A stretch of 64,000 nucleotides of DNA from Halorussus limi (lineage in GTDB: Archaea > Halobacteriota > Halobacteria > Halobacteriales > Haladaptataceae): contig NZ_CP096659.1 of NCBI RefSeq assembly GCF_023238205.1, positions 1,877,626-1,941,625 of the forward strand, read 5' to 3'. Numbering within the stretch: position 1 is the stretch's first letter; each line of letters starts with the position of its first letter. The notes below the pieces were generated by a model, which saw only the letters and a program-made list of their open reading frames with translations, did not search any database and was not told the DNA's origin. The position numbers and the translations under genes are program-made. This document shows positions 24,875-33,125 of this stretch, one piece after another.

Positions 24875-25459
24875 ATGAGCGCGAACACTCAACAGGCCAC
24901 GGACGCCGCGGCGAGTGCGGAGGACGTGGCGGACCTGCGCGCCCGCGTCGAGGAGTTGGAGGAGGAGCTATCGGCGGTCGAGTCGGCGGGCGGCGACGCT
25001 CCGAAGAAGATGACCATCGTCGCCACGAAGGGTACTTTCGACATGGCGTACCCGCCGCTCATCCTCGCCAGCACTGCGGCCGCTTTCGGCTGGGACGTGG
25101 TGGTCTTCCACACGTTCTGGGGGCTGGACATCCTCCACGAGGAGAAGTCCGAGAACCTCAAACTTAGCGCGGTCGGCAACCCGAACGTGTCGATGCCCAA
25201 CGCCGTCGCCGCCCTGCCGTTCATGGATTCGGTGGCGACCAAGCTGATGGAGCGGAGAATCGACGAGCAGGGCACCGCGACCATCGGCGAACTGGTCGAG
25301 TTGTCGCTCGACACCGGCGTGGAGTTGCAGGCCTGCCAGATGACGATGGAACTGATGGACTACGACGAGGACGCGTTTTACGACGACGTGACGACCGGCG
25401 TGGGCGCGGCCACTGCGCTCGAACACATGGCCGACGCCGACATCCAGTTGCTCGTCTAA
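24875..25459 (+). CDS. DsrE/DsrF/DrsH-like family protein
   Basis: 194 residues. A short coiled coil (about 15-42, VEELEEELSAVE) precedes the DsrE-like fold: KKMTIVATKGTFDMAYPPLILASTAAAFG and the VVVFHTFWGLDIL segment. LQACQMTMELM holds a conserved cysteine about 150 residues in. Such DsrE2-type proteins accept persulfide from TusA or rhodanese. It starts one base after the tusA stop codon. Its exact sulfur acceptor is not known. Confidence 0.88.
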   Translation: MSANTQQATDAAASAEDVADLRARVEELEEELSAVESAGGDAPKKMTIVATKGTFDMAYPPLILASTAAAFGWDVVVFHTFWGLDILHEEKSENLKLSAVGNPNVSMPNAVAALPFMDSVATKLMERRIDEQGTATIGELVELSLDTGVELQACQMTMELMDYDEDAFYDDVTTGVGAATALEHMADADIQLLV

Positions 25460-25570
25460 CTTCCCGACTCGATTTTCCGTTCGCGTCGCCGCCGACCCGA
25501 ACTAGTCTTGCACTGTATTTACACTGGCAACCAGGATTAAGCCGCCTGCGACCGGATTTCCGGTGGGACC

Positions 25571-25857
25571 ATGCCAGCGAAAGTGACTCCGCGGCGGTTG
25601 GCGGACATGCTCGACTCGGGCGAGGACTTCGCCCTCCTCGACACGCGCGGCGACGAGAGCTACGAGTCGTGGCACGTCCGGGGCGCGACGCAGTTCCCCT
25701 TCACGCCGACGAGGACCTGACCGACGACCGGAAGTCGGAACTCGACGGCCTCCTCGACGGAGCGGAGCGAATCGTCGCCGTCAATCGCGGTACCGAGTCC
25801 GTCGAGGCGGAGGGGGCGACCGAACTGGAGACGGGACCGAACCGCTGTTCGGCCTGA
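25571..25857 (+). pseudogene. Frameshifted, internally deleted rhodanese/MBL relic
   Basis: Frame one from ATG 25571 reads a clear rhodanese N-terminus (RRLADMLDSGEDFALLDTRG ... SWHVRGATQFPF) and ends at TGA 25718-25720. Restoring one base near 25705 puts the reading into HADEDLTDDRKSELDGLL..., the expected continuation. The catalytic cysteine loop and everything beyond it are missing: after IVAV the sequence jumps to ELETGPNRCSA, which resembles the C-terminal tail of the intact rhodanese/MBL protein (GPNNCAA). So it carries a net one-base loss and a large internal deletion. Confidence 0.75.
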
Positions 25858-26038
25858 GGCCGCGGTAGAAGGCCGCCCGCTCCGTTCTCCGCTCTGGCGT
25901 AGTCACACTACTCTCCCTCTCGCGACGGCCATAAATCAGATAAAGCGATACAGAATACTGCTCCGCCCGCGATTCGTCGGCTCGCGCGGCGACCTCGAAG
26001 CGGTCCCGAATCGTCCGAAAACCGGCCGTAGACGGGCC

Positions 26039-26920
26039 TCACCGAACCAAGAGGTCGAGTTGGTGTGCGCAGTAGACGAGTTGCGCGTCCGCTATCTGGT
26101 CGCGGCGGCGCGCGGCCCACGCCGCGATTCGCCGCTCCTCGATTCCGCCCTCCTTTCGCACCGCCCCGGCGACCATCTCTACGATGCAGTCGAGGAAGTA
26201 CGCCTCGTCGGCGGGGTAGCCGCCGTCCCGCGGATGGACGACCCAGTCCGACCCGGCCGCCGCGAGGACCTCGCCGGTCGCGCTGGCCTCCGCGAGCAGG
26301 TGTCGCCCGGCCCTGCTGTCGCCCGACTCGTCCAGATGGCGGTGGAAGGCGTCGACGAGTCGCTGCTCGAAGTCGGGGTCGGTCGTGGGTTCGAAGCCCG
26401 TCCCGCCGTCGAACGTGATTGGGCAGTACGCGAGACCGTCGGGCGCGAGGTTGCGTCGGAAAGCGGCGAGCGCGTCGGCGGGGTCCGCGAGGTCCACGAA
26501 GGCGTGGGCGACCACGAGGTCGAACTCGCGGTCGGCGTCGGCGAGAACGTCGAAGGCGTCGGCGGCCCGGAACCGGACTTCGGCGCGGGTCCGGCCTCGT
26601 GTGAGGACGAACCGGTCGCCCGCGCGCCGGACCGCGAACCCTCGCGGGGCGGCCCACGCGGGCAGGCGCTCGCGCGCGGCCGCGACGTTCTCGGGTTCGA
26701 TGTCGAGCGCGGTGTAGTCCACCCGGTCGGGAAACCACGGTCGGCCGAGCAGTCGCGCGACGGTCGAACCGATTCCCGCGCCGACCTCCAGTACGCGCAG
26801 GGGGTCGCCGGCGGTGTCGAACCGCTCCTCGATTTCCTCGGCGAGTCTGCCCTCGACTCGCCGGTCGAGCGCGCGGTCGTCCACGCTCCGCTTGGCCGAG
26901 AGGTAGCGCTGGAAGTTCAC
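26039..26920 (-). CDS. Class I SAM-dependent methyltransferase in glycosyl/pterin cluster
   Basis: 293 residues from GTG 26920, overlapping the glycosyltransferase stop by four bases. SAM motif I VLEVGAGIGSTVARLL (about 48-63), strand-2 ALDIEPEN, and FDLVVAHAFVDLADP as motif IV. The C-terminal third is long and helical (QLVYCAHQLDLLVR at the end). The tight overlap implies that it acts with the glycosyltransferase. Substrate unknown. Confidence 0.8.
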   Translation of the reverse strand: MNFQRYLSAKRSVDDRALDRRVEGRLAEEIEERFDTAGDPLRVLEVGAGIGSTVARLLGRPWFPDRVDYTALDIEPENVAAARERLPAWAAPRGFAVRRAGDRFVLTRGRTRAEVRFRAADAFDVLADADREFDLVVAHAFVDLADPADALAAFRRNLAPDGLAYCPITFDGGTGFEPTTDPDFEQRLVDAFHRHLDESGDSRAGRHLLAEASATGEVLAAAGSDWVVHPRDGGYPADEAYFLDCIVEMVAGAVRKEGGIEERRIAAWAARRRDQIADAQLVYCAHQLDLLVR

Positions 26921-27999
26921 GTGACCGCCTCCCGTCGCGGGGCGGTCGGCGCTTCGGCGACGGCTTCGAGGAAGCGTCGGGCAGTTGCCATCGACTCGTC
27001 CCATCCGGGGTGGCGCTCGAAGCGTCGGCGGGCGGCGAGACTCATCTCCCGCAGGCGCTCGCGGTCCGAGAGCAGGGTCTCCACGGCCTCGGCGACCGCG
27101 GCGTCGTCGCCGGACGGGACGAGGAACCCGTCTTCGCCGTGGGTCACGAGTTCGGTCGCGCCCCCCGCGCTGGTCGCGACCGCGGGCAGGCCGAACCCCA
27201 TCCCCTCCAAGTAGACGATGCCGTAGCCCTCGAACAGCGAGGGGACCGCGAGCAGGTGACTCCCGGCGAGGCGGTCGGCGAGCGCGGCGTCCGACAGCCG
27301 ACCCTCGAACTGGACTCTGTCGGCTATTTCGAGGTCCACGGCCCGCCTCCGGACGCTCCGGGCGTACTCCTCGTCGGTCGCGCTCCCGACGACCGAGAGT
27401 CGCCAGTCGCCCGCGACCCGGGCCAGTCCGTCGAGCAGGACGTGCAGACCCTTCCGCGGGACGAGGTTCCCGACGAAGACGACTTCGAGCGGGTCGCGTT
27501 CGGCGCGCGCCGCGATTTCGGTCGGGCCGAGTTCGGGGTCGAACCGGTCGCCCGCGGGTCGAGCGACGACCGAGCGCCGGGGCCCGGCGAGTCGCTCGGC
27601 CGCCCGGCGAGTCGCCTCGCTGGCGTAGATGGCGGCGTCGACGGACCGGAGGTAGCGGCGTTCTACGGCGCGGTAGACGGGCTCCTGCCACGCGGGCCAC
27701 CGCTCGCTGACTCGGAGGTGGTGGACGACGGCCACGACGGGGACCTCGACGGCGCGGTTGTGTCCGACCAGCGAGGGGTGGCAGAGTTCGTCCTCGACCA
27801 GCAGGTCGAATCCCCGGAGTCGGCGTCGGACTCGGGGGTCGAGCGAGTCGGCGAGCGCCCGCGGGTAGTCGCGCCACGGGAGCGAGACGACGCCGACCCG
27901 GTGGCCCGCCTCGCGGAGCGCGCCCGCGAGTCTCCGGTCGTAGAGGAACCCGCCGGTCGTGGTTTCGAGGTCGCCGTACGCCACGAGTCCGACGCGCAT
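26917..27999 (-). CDS. Glycosyltransferase family 4
   Basis: 360 residues, GT-B fold. N-terminal GDLETTTGGFLYDRRL glycine-rich acceptor loop, VGNLVPRKGLHVLLDG at the start of the donor domain (175-191), and the EX7E motif E257...E265 in PSLFEGYGIVYLEGMG. It should transfer a sugar from a nucleotide-sugar donor with retention. Starts one base after the PTPS-like gene. Confidence 0.88.
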   Translation of the reverse strand: MRVGLVAYGDLETTTGGFLYDRRLAGALREAGHRVGVVSLPWRDYPRALADSLDPRVRRRLRGFDLLVEDELCHPSLVGHNRAVEVPVVAVVHHLRVSERWPAWQEPVYRAVERRYLRSVDAAIYASEATRRAAERLAGPRRSVVARPAGDRFDPELGPTEIAARAERDPLEVVFVGNLVPRKGLHVLLDGLARVAGDWRLSVVGSATDEEYARSVRRRAVDLEIADRVQFEGRLSDAALADRLAGSHLLAVPSLFEGYGIVYLEGMGFGLPAVATSAGGATELVTHGEDGFLVPSGDDAAVAEAVETLLSDRERLREMSLAARRRFERHPGWDESMATARRFLEAVAEAPTAPRREAVT

Positions 28000-28000
28000 C

Positions 28001-28378
28001 TCAGACCTCGCGGCGGTGGGAGGCCCACGCCACGTCGTCCTCCCGCAGCGTCACGGTCACGGCGTCGACTTCGGGGGCGTCGAGGTCCCGACAGAATCGC
28101 TCGCCGAAGATGCGCGCGAAGTGTTCGAGACTCGGATTGAGTCCCTCGAACGCGGGCAGGTCGTTCAGCGTCGCGTCCCGGTAGCGGGCCACCGCGGCGT
28201 CGATTCGCTCGTTCAGCGCGTCGATGTCCGCGAGGTAGCCGTACCGGTTCAACTCCTCGCCCGCGAGTTCGACCGTCGCGGTGTAGTGGTGGGAGTGGCG
28301 CTCGCCCTCGGGTCCGGGGTCGGGGACCGTCAGGAAGTGCTGCGCCACGAAGTCGCGCCGGACCGTGACCGTGTACAT
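28001..28378 (-). CDS. 6-pyruvoyl-tetrahydropterin synthase/QueD family protein (COG0720), atypical active site
   Basis: 125 residues. The zinc ligands are H14 (in QHF) and H28/H30 (RHSHHY). The catalytic cysteine that QueD and PTPS place just before the HxH motif is absent; glutamates E24 and E26 lie there instead, and the only cysteine is near the C-terminus. Glutamate replaces cysteine in PTPS-III enzymes of folate synthesis, so this is probably not a QueD. It heads the GT4-methyltransferase operon. Confidence 0.75.
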   Translation of the reverse strand: MYTVTVRRDFVAQHFLTVPDPGPEGERHSHHYTATVELAGEELNRYGYLADIDALNERIDAAVARYRDATLNDLPAFEGLNPSLEHFARIFGERFCRDLDAPEVDAVTVTLREDDVAWASHRREV

Positions 28379-28567
28379 GCCACCAGTGACACGACGCCGA
28401 CCGGTATGAAAGTCGGGGCTGACGGCGAAGGAAACGGCCCCTCGGAGACCGACGTGGATTCACGAACCGGAGCGTATCCTCGGCCGCCAACAGTCGGTCG
28501 CTTCCTCTCGACGTTCTCGGCGGTGAAGGTCTCTCGTCCGTCGCGTAATCGAGCGACCCGAGAGCCG

Positions 28568-28753
28568 TCAAGAGACACGCTTCGCGGTGAGATACCCCGC
28601 GACGACCGCCGCGATTGCGCCGAACACCAGACCGAGTTCCGAGCGAAAGACGACGAGTATCGGCATCGAGACGCCGACGAACGTCATCACCGCCGCGACG
28701 ATGACGGCCCGGAACTTCAGGTCGAGAACCGCGATTTCCTCGAACGTTCCCAT
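28568..28753 (-). CDS. Small two-helix membrane protein, unknown
   Basis: 61 residues from ATG 28753. Two hydrophobic helices: FRAVIVAAVMTFVGVSMPILVVF and LVFGAIAAVVAGYLTA. A GTG four codons upstream is an alternative start; a CTTTATC element at about 28781-28787 fits a nearly leaderless mRNA for either. Similar short membrane proteins are common in haloarchaea; function unknown. Confidence 0.6.
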   Translation of the reverse strand: MGTFEEIAVLDLKFRAVIVAAVMTFVGVSMPILVVFRSELGLVFGAIAAVVAGYLTAKRVS

Positions 28754-28801
28754 GCGCAAGTCCACCGACGGCTGGTCGATAAAGCTACGGGCGAAACGAA
28801 C

Positions 28802-29857
28802 TCAGTACTCGAAGACGACCCCGAGCGCCTCGCCCGGATTCTCGTCCAGCAGTTCGTACGCCTCGGCGGCGTCCGAAACGTCGAACTCGTGGGTCACGAA
28901 CCGCTCGGGACTCACCTCGCGGAGGCGGTCCCACGCCACGTCCAACCGGCGGTCCTTCGACCACCGGCCCCGGAGTTCGGGGGCGATGGTGCTGACCTGA
29001 CTGCTCTCGACGCTGACGCGACTCCGGTGGAACCGCCCGCTGAGGTCCAACTCCGCGGGTTTCGTCCCGTACCACGACCCGACCACGACCCGGCCGTCGT
29101 ACCCCGTCGCCGAGATGGCCGAGTCGAGCGCGTCCGGACACCCCGAGAGTTCGTAGGTCAGGTCCGCGCCCGCGGTGTCGACGGCGTCGCCGTCGCCGTC
29201 TTCCCCGTCACCCTCGCCATCTTCTAATTGGTCCCGGACGCGCTCACCGACGTCGCCGTCGGGCGCGAGCGCCGCGTCGGCCCCCAGTTCGAGCGACCGC
29301 TCGCGCCGCGCGGGGTAGCGGTCGAGCGTCACGAGGTCCGCGAGCGGGAATCGCCCGAGGAGCGCCGCCGTGAGCAGGCCGACCACGCCCTGTCCGAAGA
29401 CGACCGCGCGCTCGCCGAGTCGGGGCGCGCCGTCCTGCACGAGGTTGACTGCGGTCTCGACGTTCGGCAAGAACGTGGCCTCGGTCGCCGAACAGCCGTC
29501 GGGGACCGCCAGCACGTCCCCGACGGGCGCACAGAAGTGGCTCTCGTGGGGGTTGAACCCGAACACGCGGCGGTCGAGCCACGACGAATCGACGCCCGGC
29601 CCGACCGCCTCGACCCGGCCGACGGCGGCGTAGCCGTACCGGAGCGGGAACTCGAAGGTGCCCGCGAGCGCGTCGATGGTCGCGTCGGCGGCCATCCCGG
29701 TCGGCACCTCGCCGCGGTAGACCAGTAGCTCCGTGCCGGGACTGACCGCCGACCGCTCGGTCCGGACCCGGACTTCCCCCTCGTCCGGGTCAGGGACCTC
29801 TCGCTCGCGCACCTCCACCGCTCCGTCCCCCGTGAAGTAGAGTGACCGTGCTGGCAT
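28802..29857 (-). CDS. Zinc-independent medium-chain dehydrogenase/reductase (MDR)
   Basis: 351 residues. It has the N-terminal GroES-like and central Rossmann domains of alcohol dehydrogenases: SAVSPGTELLVYRG, YGYAAVGRVEAVG, and the nucleotide-binding VFGQGVVGLL (about 162-171). The catalytic-zinc cysteine is replaced (SAVSPG) and the four-cysteine structural zinc lobe is missing, so hydride transfer would be metal-independent. An acidic insertion (EDGEGDGEDGDGD, about 216-228) is a haloadaptation or low-complexity loop. It lies beside the PTPS/GT4 cluster in the same direction. Confidence 0.82.
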   Translation of the reverse strand: MPARSLYFTGDGAVEVREREVPDPDEGEVRVRTERSAVSPGTELLVYRGEVPTGMAADATIDALAGTFEFPLRYGYAAVGRVEAVGPGVDSSWLDRRVFGFNPHESHFCAPVGDVLAVPDGCSATEATFLPNVETAVNLVQDGAPRLGERAVVFGQGVVGLLTAALLGRFPLADLVTLDRYPARRERSLELGADAALAPDGDVGERVRDQLEDGEGDGEDGDGDAVDTAGADLTYELSGCPDALDSAISATGYDGRVVVGSWYGTKPAELDLSGRFHRSRVSVESSQVSTIAPELRGRWSKDRRLDVAWDRLREVSPERFVTHEFDVSDAAEAYELLDENPGEALGVVFEY

Positions 29858-29968
29858 GCTCCCCCGACGGCGCTCGGCCGTCCGACGGGCTTACGACAGG
29901 CCGACTTATGCCTCTTTGGCCCCGAACCGACGCGAGAACGTTCCAGCACCCGGAAACTGTTCGGGGAA

Positions 29969-30565
29969 CTATCTCCCGAAGTAGCCGTCGAGCGCATCCT
30001 CGACCGCCCCGCAGATGCGCTGTCGCAGGGGTCGAACTACGCGGTTCGCGCCGACGCCGACGTAGGCGCGCTGGGGGGAGAACTCCCCCGAGCGCATCCG
30101 GAGCGCCAGCGCCACCGCGCGGTGGTTGCCGTCGGCCACGTATCGCGGAACGCACCCCTCCCGCGTCGAGAGGACCAGCGGTCCCGCCGGCATCTCGTCC
30201 ACGAAGTCGAGGACGGTCCCCACGTCCACGCCCGTCTCGTCGGTCAGTTCTTCGGGGTCGCCGCTGGCGATTCTGTCGGCCGCGCCGCGAATCGTCCCGT
30301 CGGGCGAGAGTTTGCGCCACCGGAGATTCCGCGGTCCCTCCACCACCCGGAGGTCCGCGAAGTCCTCGCGGACGAGGGTCGTCTCGTACCACCGTACGGG
30401 GGCGTCCCGCCAGACGAACGCGGCCGCGCCGGGTTTGCGGTCGAGCAGTTCGTCCAGCGCCGCTCGCTCGTCCAGCGATTCCACGGGGAACCAGTCCACC
30501 TCGGGGTGGCTTCGCTCCACCCTGAGCCACTCCCGGAGGACTTCGATTTGGGCTACGCGGCGCAT
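29969..30565 (-). CDS. Protein with ParB/sulfiredoxin-like DGNHR motif
   Basis: 198 residues, soluble. VPRYVADGNHRAVALAL (about 140-156) resembles the nucleotide-binding GxxR/DGNHR loop of ParB-like and sulfiredoxin-like folds, which bind CTP or ATP. The N-terminal half is acidic and helical with a WYETTLVREDF segment. I know no function. It could belong with the dehydrogenase just downstream in the same direction (111-base gap). Confidence 0.55.
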   Translation of the reverse strand: MRRVAQIEVLREWLRVERSHPEVDWFPVESLDERAALDELLDRKPGAAAFVWRDAPVRWYETTLVREDFADLRVVEGPRNLRWRKLSPDGTIRGAADRIASGDPEELTDETGVDVGTVLDFVDEMPAGPLVLSTREGCVPRYVADGNHRAVALALRMRSGEFSPQRAYVGVGANRVVRPLRQRICGAVEDALDGYFGR

Positions 30566-30744
30566 TCGTCGGTCCTACGCGCCGAAGTCACTCAATTCCG
30601 TTCCCCGACTCGTGCGGCCCGGGGTGTCGTTCCCCCGACCGGCTCGCGGCAGGGACGAACCGAGACGCGTCTGCCGGCACCGAACCGGTTTTCAAGGCCG
30701 ACTTCAAACTCCCGCGAACGCGCACGAATCGAGGGACAGCACTC

Positions 30745-31593
30745 GTGTCCACGCTCACCTACGTCGAGTTCCTGCTCGCCTTCCTCGGAGTGCCGGTCGC
30801 GGCGCTGGCAGTCGCGGTCGCTCGGAAGACCGACGACCACCGGCGCGTCCTCGCGGGCGTGGCCGCGCTGGTCTGCATCGCGGTGACCTACACCGCGCCG
30901 TGGGACAGCTATCTCGTCGGTCGCGGCGTCTGGACCTACGGCGAGGGCGTGGTCGCGGCCCGATTCGCTCGCGTCCCCCTCGGCGAGTGGCTGTTCTTCG
31001 TCCTCCAGACCGTCACGACCGGACTCTGGTATCACCTGCTCGCGCCCCGGGTGGACCCCGGAGTTCCCGGCCGGGACGCCCCCGGCAGAAGCGACGCCCG
31101 GACCGTCGGCGCCGTCGCGTGGCTGGCGCTCGCGGCGGTCGGGGCGGTTCTCACCGCGACCGCGACCCGGACCTACTACCTCGGGATGATACTCGTCTGG
31201 GCCGGGCCGGTCGTCGCGTTCCTCTGGGCGGTCGGCGGCCCGGTCGTCTGGCGCTACCGCCGACTCGTCGCGGCCGCGGTCGCGGTCCCGTCGGCGTACC
31301 TCTGGGCCGCCGACCGGTTCGCCATCGGGACGGGCCTCTGGACGATATCGCCCGACTACTCGACCGGCCTCCACGTCGCGGGACTGCCGGTCGAGGAGGC
31401 GATTTTCTTCGCCCTGACGAACCTCCTCGTCGTGCAGGGGCTCTTGCTGTTCGACTGGGTGACCGCCCGGGCCGCCGAGCGCGGTACGGCCCACGCGGTC
31501 GCGGGTCTGGTGCCGCCGTCGGTCGCGTCGCTGGCCGGGTCGCTCTCGGCCCGCGTTCCGGGCGTCGCGGAGGTGCGCCGCCGATGGCAGTGA
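30745..31593 (+). CDS. crtY: Lycopene beta-cyclase, fused CrtYc-CrtYd type membrane protein
   Basis: 282 residues from GTG 30745 with about seven membrane helices. Two homologous halves carry the family motifs VPLGEWLFF and LPVEEAIFF, the carotenoid-cyclase P-E/L-E signature. It should cyclise lycopene to beta-carotene, the retinal precursor. Its end overlaps the next gene by ten bases, so the two are translated together. Confidence 0.88.
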   Translation: MSTLTYVEFLLAFLGVPVAALAVAVARKTDDHRRVLAGVAALVCIAVTYTAPWDSYLVGRGVWTYGEGVVAARFARVPLGEWLFFVLQTVTTGLWYHLLAPRVDPGVPGRDAPGRSDARTVGAVAWLALAAVGAVLTATATRTYYLGMILVWAGPVVAFLWAVGGPVVWRYRRLVAAAVAVPSAYLWAADRFAIGTGLWTISPDYSTGLHVAGLPVEEAIFFALTNLLVVQGLLLFDWVTARAAERGTAHAVAGLVPPSVASLAGSLSARVPGVAEVRRRWQ

Positions 31594-32663
31594 GCGGCGA
31601 GCGCGATTCGGACGGGGCCGGTGGCGGCGGTGGCCCGCCCGCCGGCTTCGGCGGGGAACTGTTCCGAATCGCGGTCGTCCCGGCGTGGCTCGCCCTCACG
31701 GCGGTCGCGGTCACGGCGGCGCTCGGCGTCGGTGCCGACCTGCCGACTGTCGTGCGCTACCTCCCGTTTCTCGCCAGCCTCGTCGTCTTCGGACTCCCCC
31801 ACGGCGCGGCCGACCACCTCGCAGTCGAGCGACTCGGCGGGCGTCGCCCGCTGGTCGCAGTCGGCGCGGCCTACCTCGTCGGGGGCGCGCTGTTCCTCGC
31901 CGCGTGGCTGGCCGCGCCCGCGCTCGGCTTCGTCTCGTTCGTCCTGCTCACGTGGTACCACTGGGGACAGGGCGACCTCTACGTCCTGCTCGCGGTCGGC
32001 GACCACCTCCGGACGCGGGGGCAGCGCCTGCTCGCGCTCGCGGTCCGGGGCGGGATTCCCATGGTCGTCCCGCTGGTCGCGTTTCCGGAGGTCTACCGGT
32101 CGGTCGCCGCCGCGACGGTTCGACTGTTCGACTCCGGCGGCGTCACCGTCACCGCTCTCGACGTCGCGTTCGGGCCCGCGGTCCGCGTCGCGGTCGGGGG
32201 CGGACTAGCCGCGCTATCGCTGGCGGCGCTGGTGCTCGGGGGCGTCCGCGGCGGTTTGGCCAGTCGCGGCTGGCGAGTCGACGCGCTCGAAACCGGCCTG
32301 CTGTGGGCGTACTTCCTTCTAGTCCCGCCGATACTGGCGGTCGGTCTCTACTTCTGTCTCTGGCACTCGGTGCGCCACGTCGTCAGACTCCTCGCGGTCG
32401 AGGACGGCGGTAGGTCGCTTGCGCCGGGTCGTCTCGGGGTCGGACTGGCCGGGTTCGCGCGGGACGCGCTTCCCAATACGGTCGGCGCGCTCGTCGTACT
32501 CGGCGGACTCGCGGTCCTCGCACCTCCCGAGGGCGGGTTCCTGTCGCTGCTCGCGCTGTATCTGGTGCTGTTGGCGGTGCTGACGCTCCCCCACGCCGCG
32601 GTCGTCACGTGGATGGACTGGCGCGAGGGCGTCTGGTCGGTCGAATCGGAGTCGGCGAGTTAG
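31584..32663 (+). CDS. blh: Brp/Blh-family beta-carotene 15,15'-dioxygenase
   Basis: 359 residues from ATG 31584. A Gly-rich cytoplasmic N-terminus (about 1-25) precedes about eight to nine helices with the iron-binding histidines in GLPHGAADH, TWYHWGQGD, CLWHSVRH and TLPHAAVV. The enzyme splits beta-carotene into two retinal molecules, the chromophore of haloarchaeal rhodopsins. No opsin gene is within this window, so its user lies elsewhere. Confidence 0.92.
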   Translation: MAVSGERDSDGAGGGGGPPAGFGGELFRIAVVPAWLALTAVAVTAALGVGADLPTVVRYLPFLASLVVFGLPHGAADHLAVERLGGRRPLVAVGAAYLVGGALFLAAWLAAPALGFVSFVLLTWYHWGQGDLYVLLAVGDHLRTRGQRLLALAVRGGIPMVVPLVAFPEVYRSVAAATVRLFDSGGVTVTALDVAFGPAVRVAVGGGLAALSLAALVLGGVRGGLASRGWRVDALETGLLWAYFLLVPPILAVGLYFCLWHSVRHVVRLLAVEDGGRSLAPGRLGVGLAGFARDALPNTVGALVVLGGLAVLAPPEGGFLSLLALYLVLLAVLTLPHAAVVTWMDWREGVWSVESESAS

Positions 32664-32875
32664 CTCGCGGCGTCCTCGTCGCTCGCTCCCTCCTCGTCTT
32701 TCCGGAGCAGTTCGTGGATGTCCTCCTCGCTCAAGAGGTCCACCAGACTCCCGCCGTCCTCCCACTCGGCTATCTCCTCGTCGGTCAGCCAGTTCGACGG
32801 GTCGCGGTGTTTGGCTTCCATCCGGCGTTCGAGCGCGTCGTCGAGGTCCTCGGGGTCGTACCCACCCACAGGCAT
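32660..32875 (-). CDS. 71-residue acidic protein, unknown
   Basis: Convergent with blh, the 3' ends overlapping by four bases. Strongly acidic with helical segments (DPEDLDDALERRMEAKHRD and LTDEEIAEWED) and a C-terminal acidic tail. No known domain. Conserved-looking codon structure and a clear ATG at 32875 support a real gene. Confidence 0.55.
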   Translation of the reverse strand: MPVGGYDPEDLDDALERRMEAKHRDPSNWLTDEEIAEWEDGGSLVDLLSEEDIHELLRKDEEGASDEDAAS

Positions 32876-33125
32876 GGGTCCGTAGACGGGACGAACTCCC
32901 TTGGCTGTTCGGGGACAGTCACCGGATACGCCGTCGAGAGTCGCGCTCGGCCGTTCATTCGGCCGTTTTAGGCTCTCAGGATGGCTTTCTTACTACGACA
33001 CGTGCTTTCTCGTACCGAGAAAAGCAGTCCCCGATTTCCGCCGTAACCCGAATTTGATATACCGAGAATAAGTTTATCAGTCCGAGGCGAAACCGACAAA
33101 CGCCCGGAACCCCACCTCACGAGCG

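Noticed and set aside
26039-27877. A 612-residue reading of the methyltransferase with an extra N-terminal part
   Set aside because: The extra part lies in another frame over the GT4 gene and is Arg/Pro-rich. The GTGA overlap gives a natural start at 26920.
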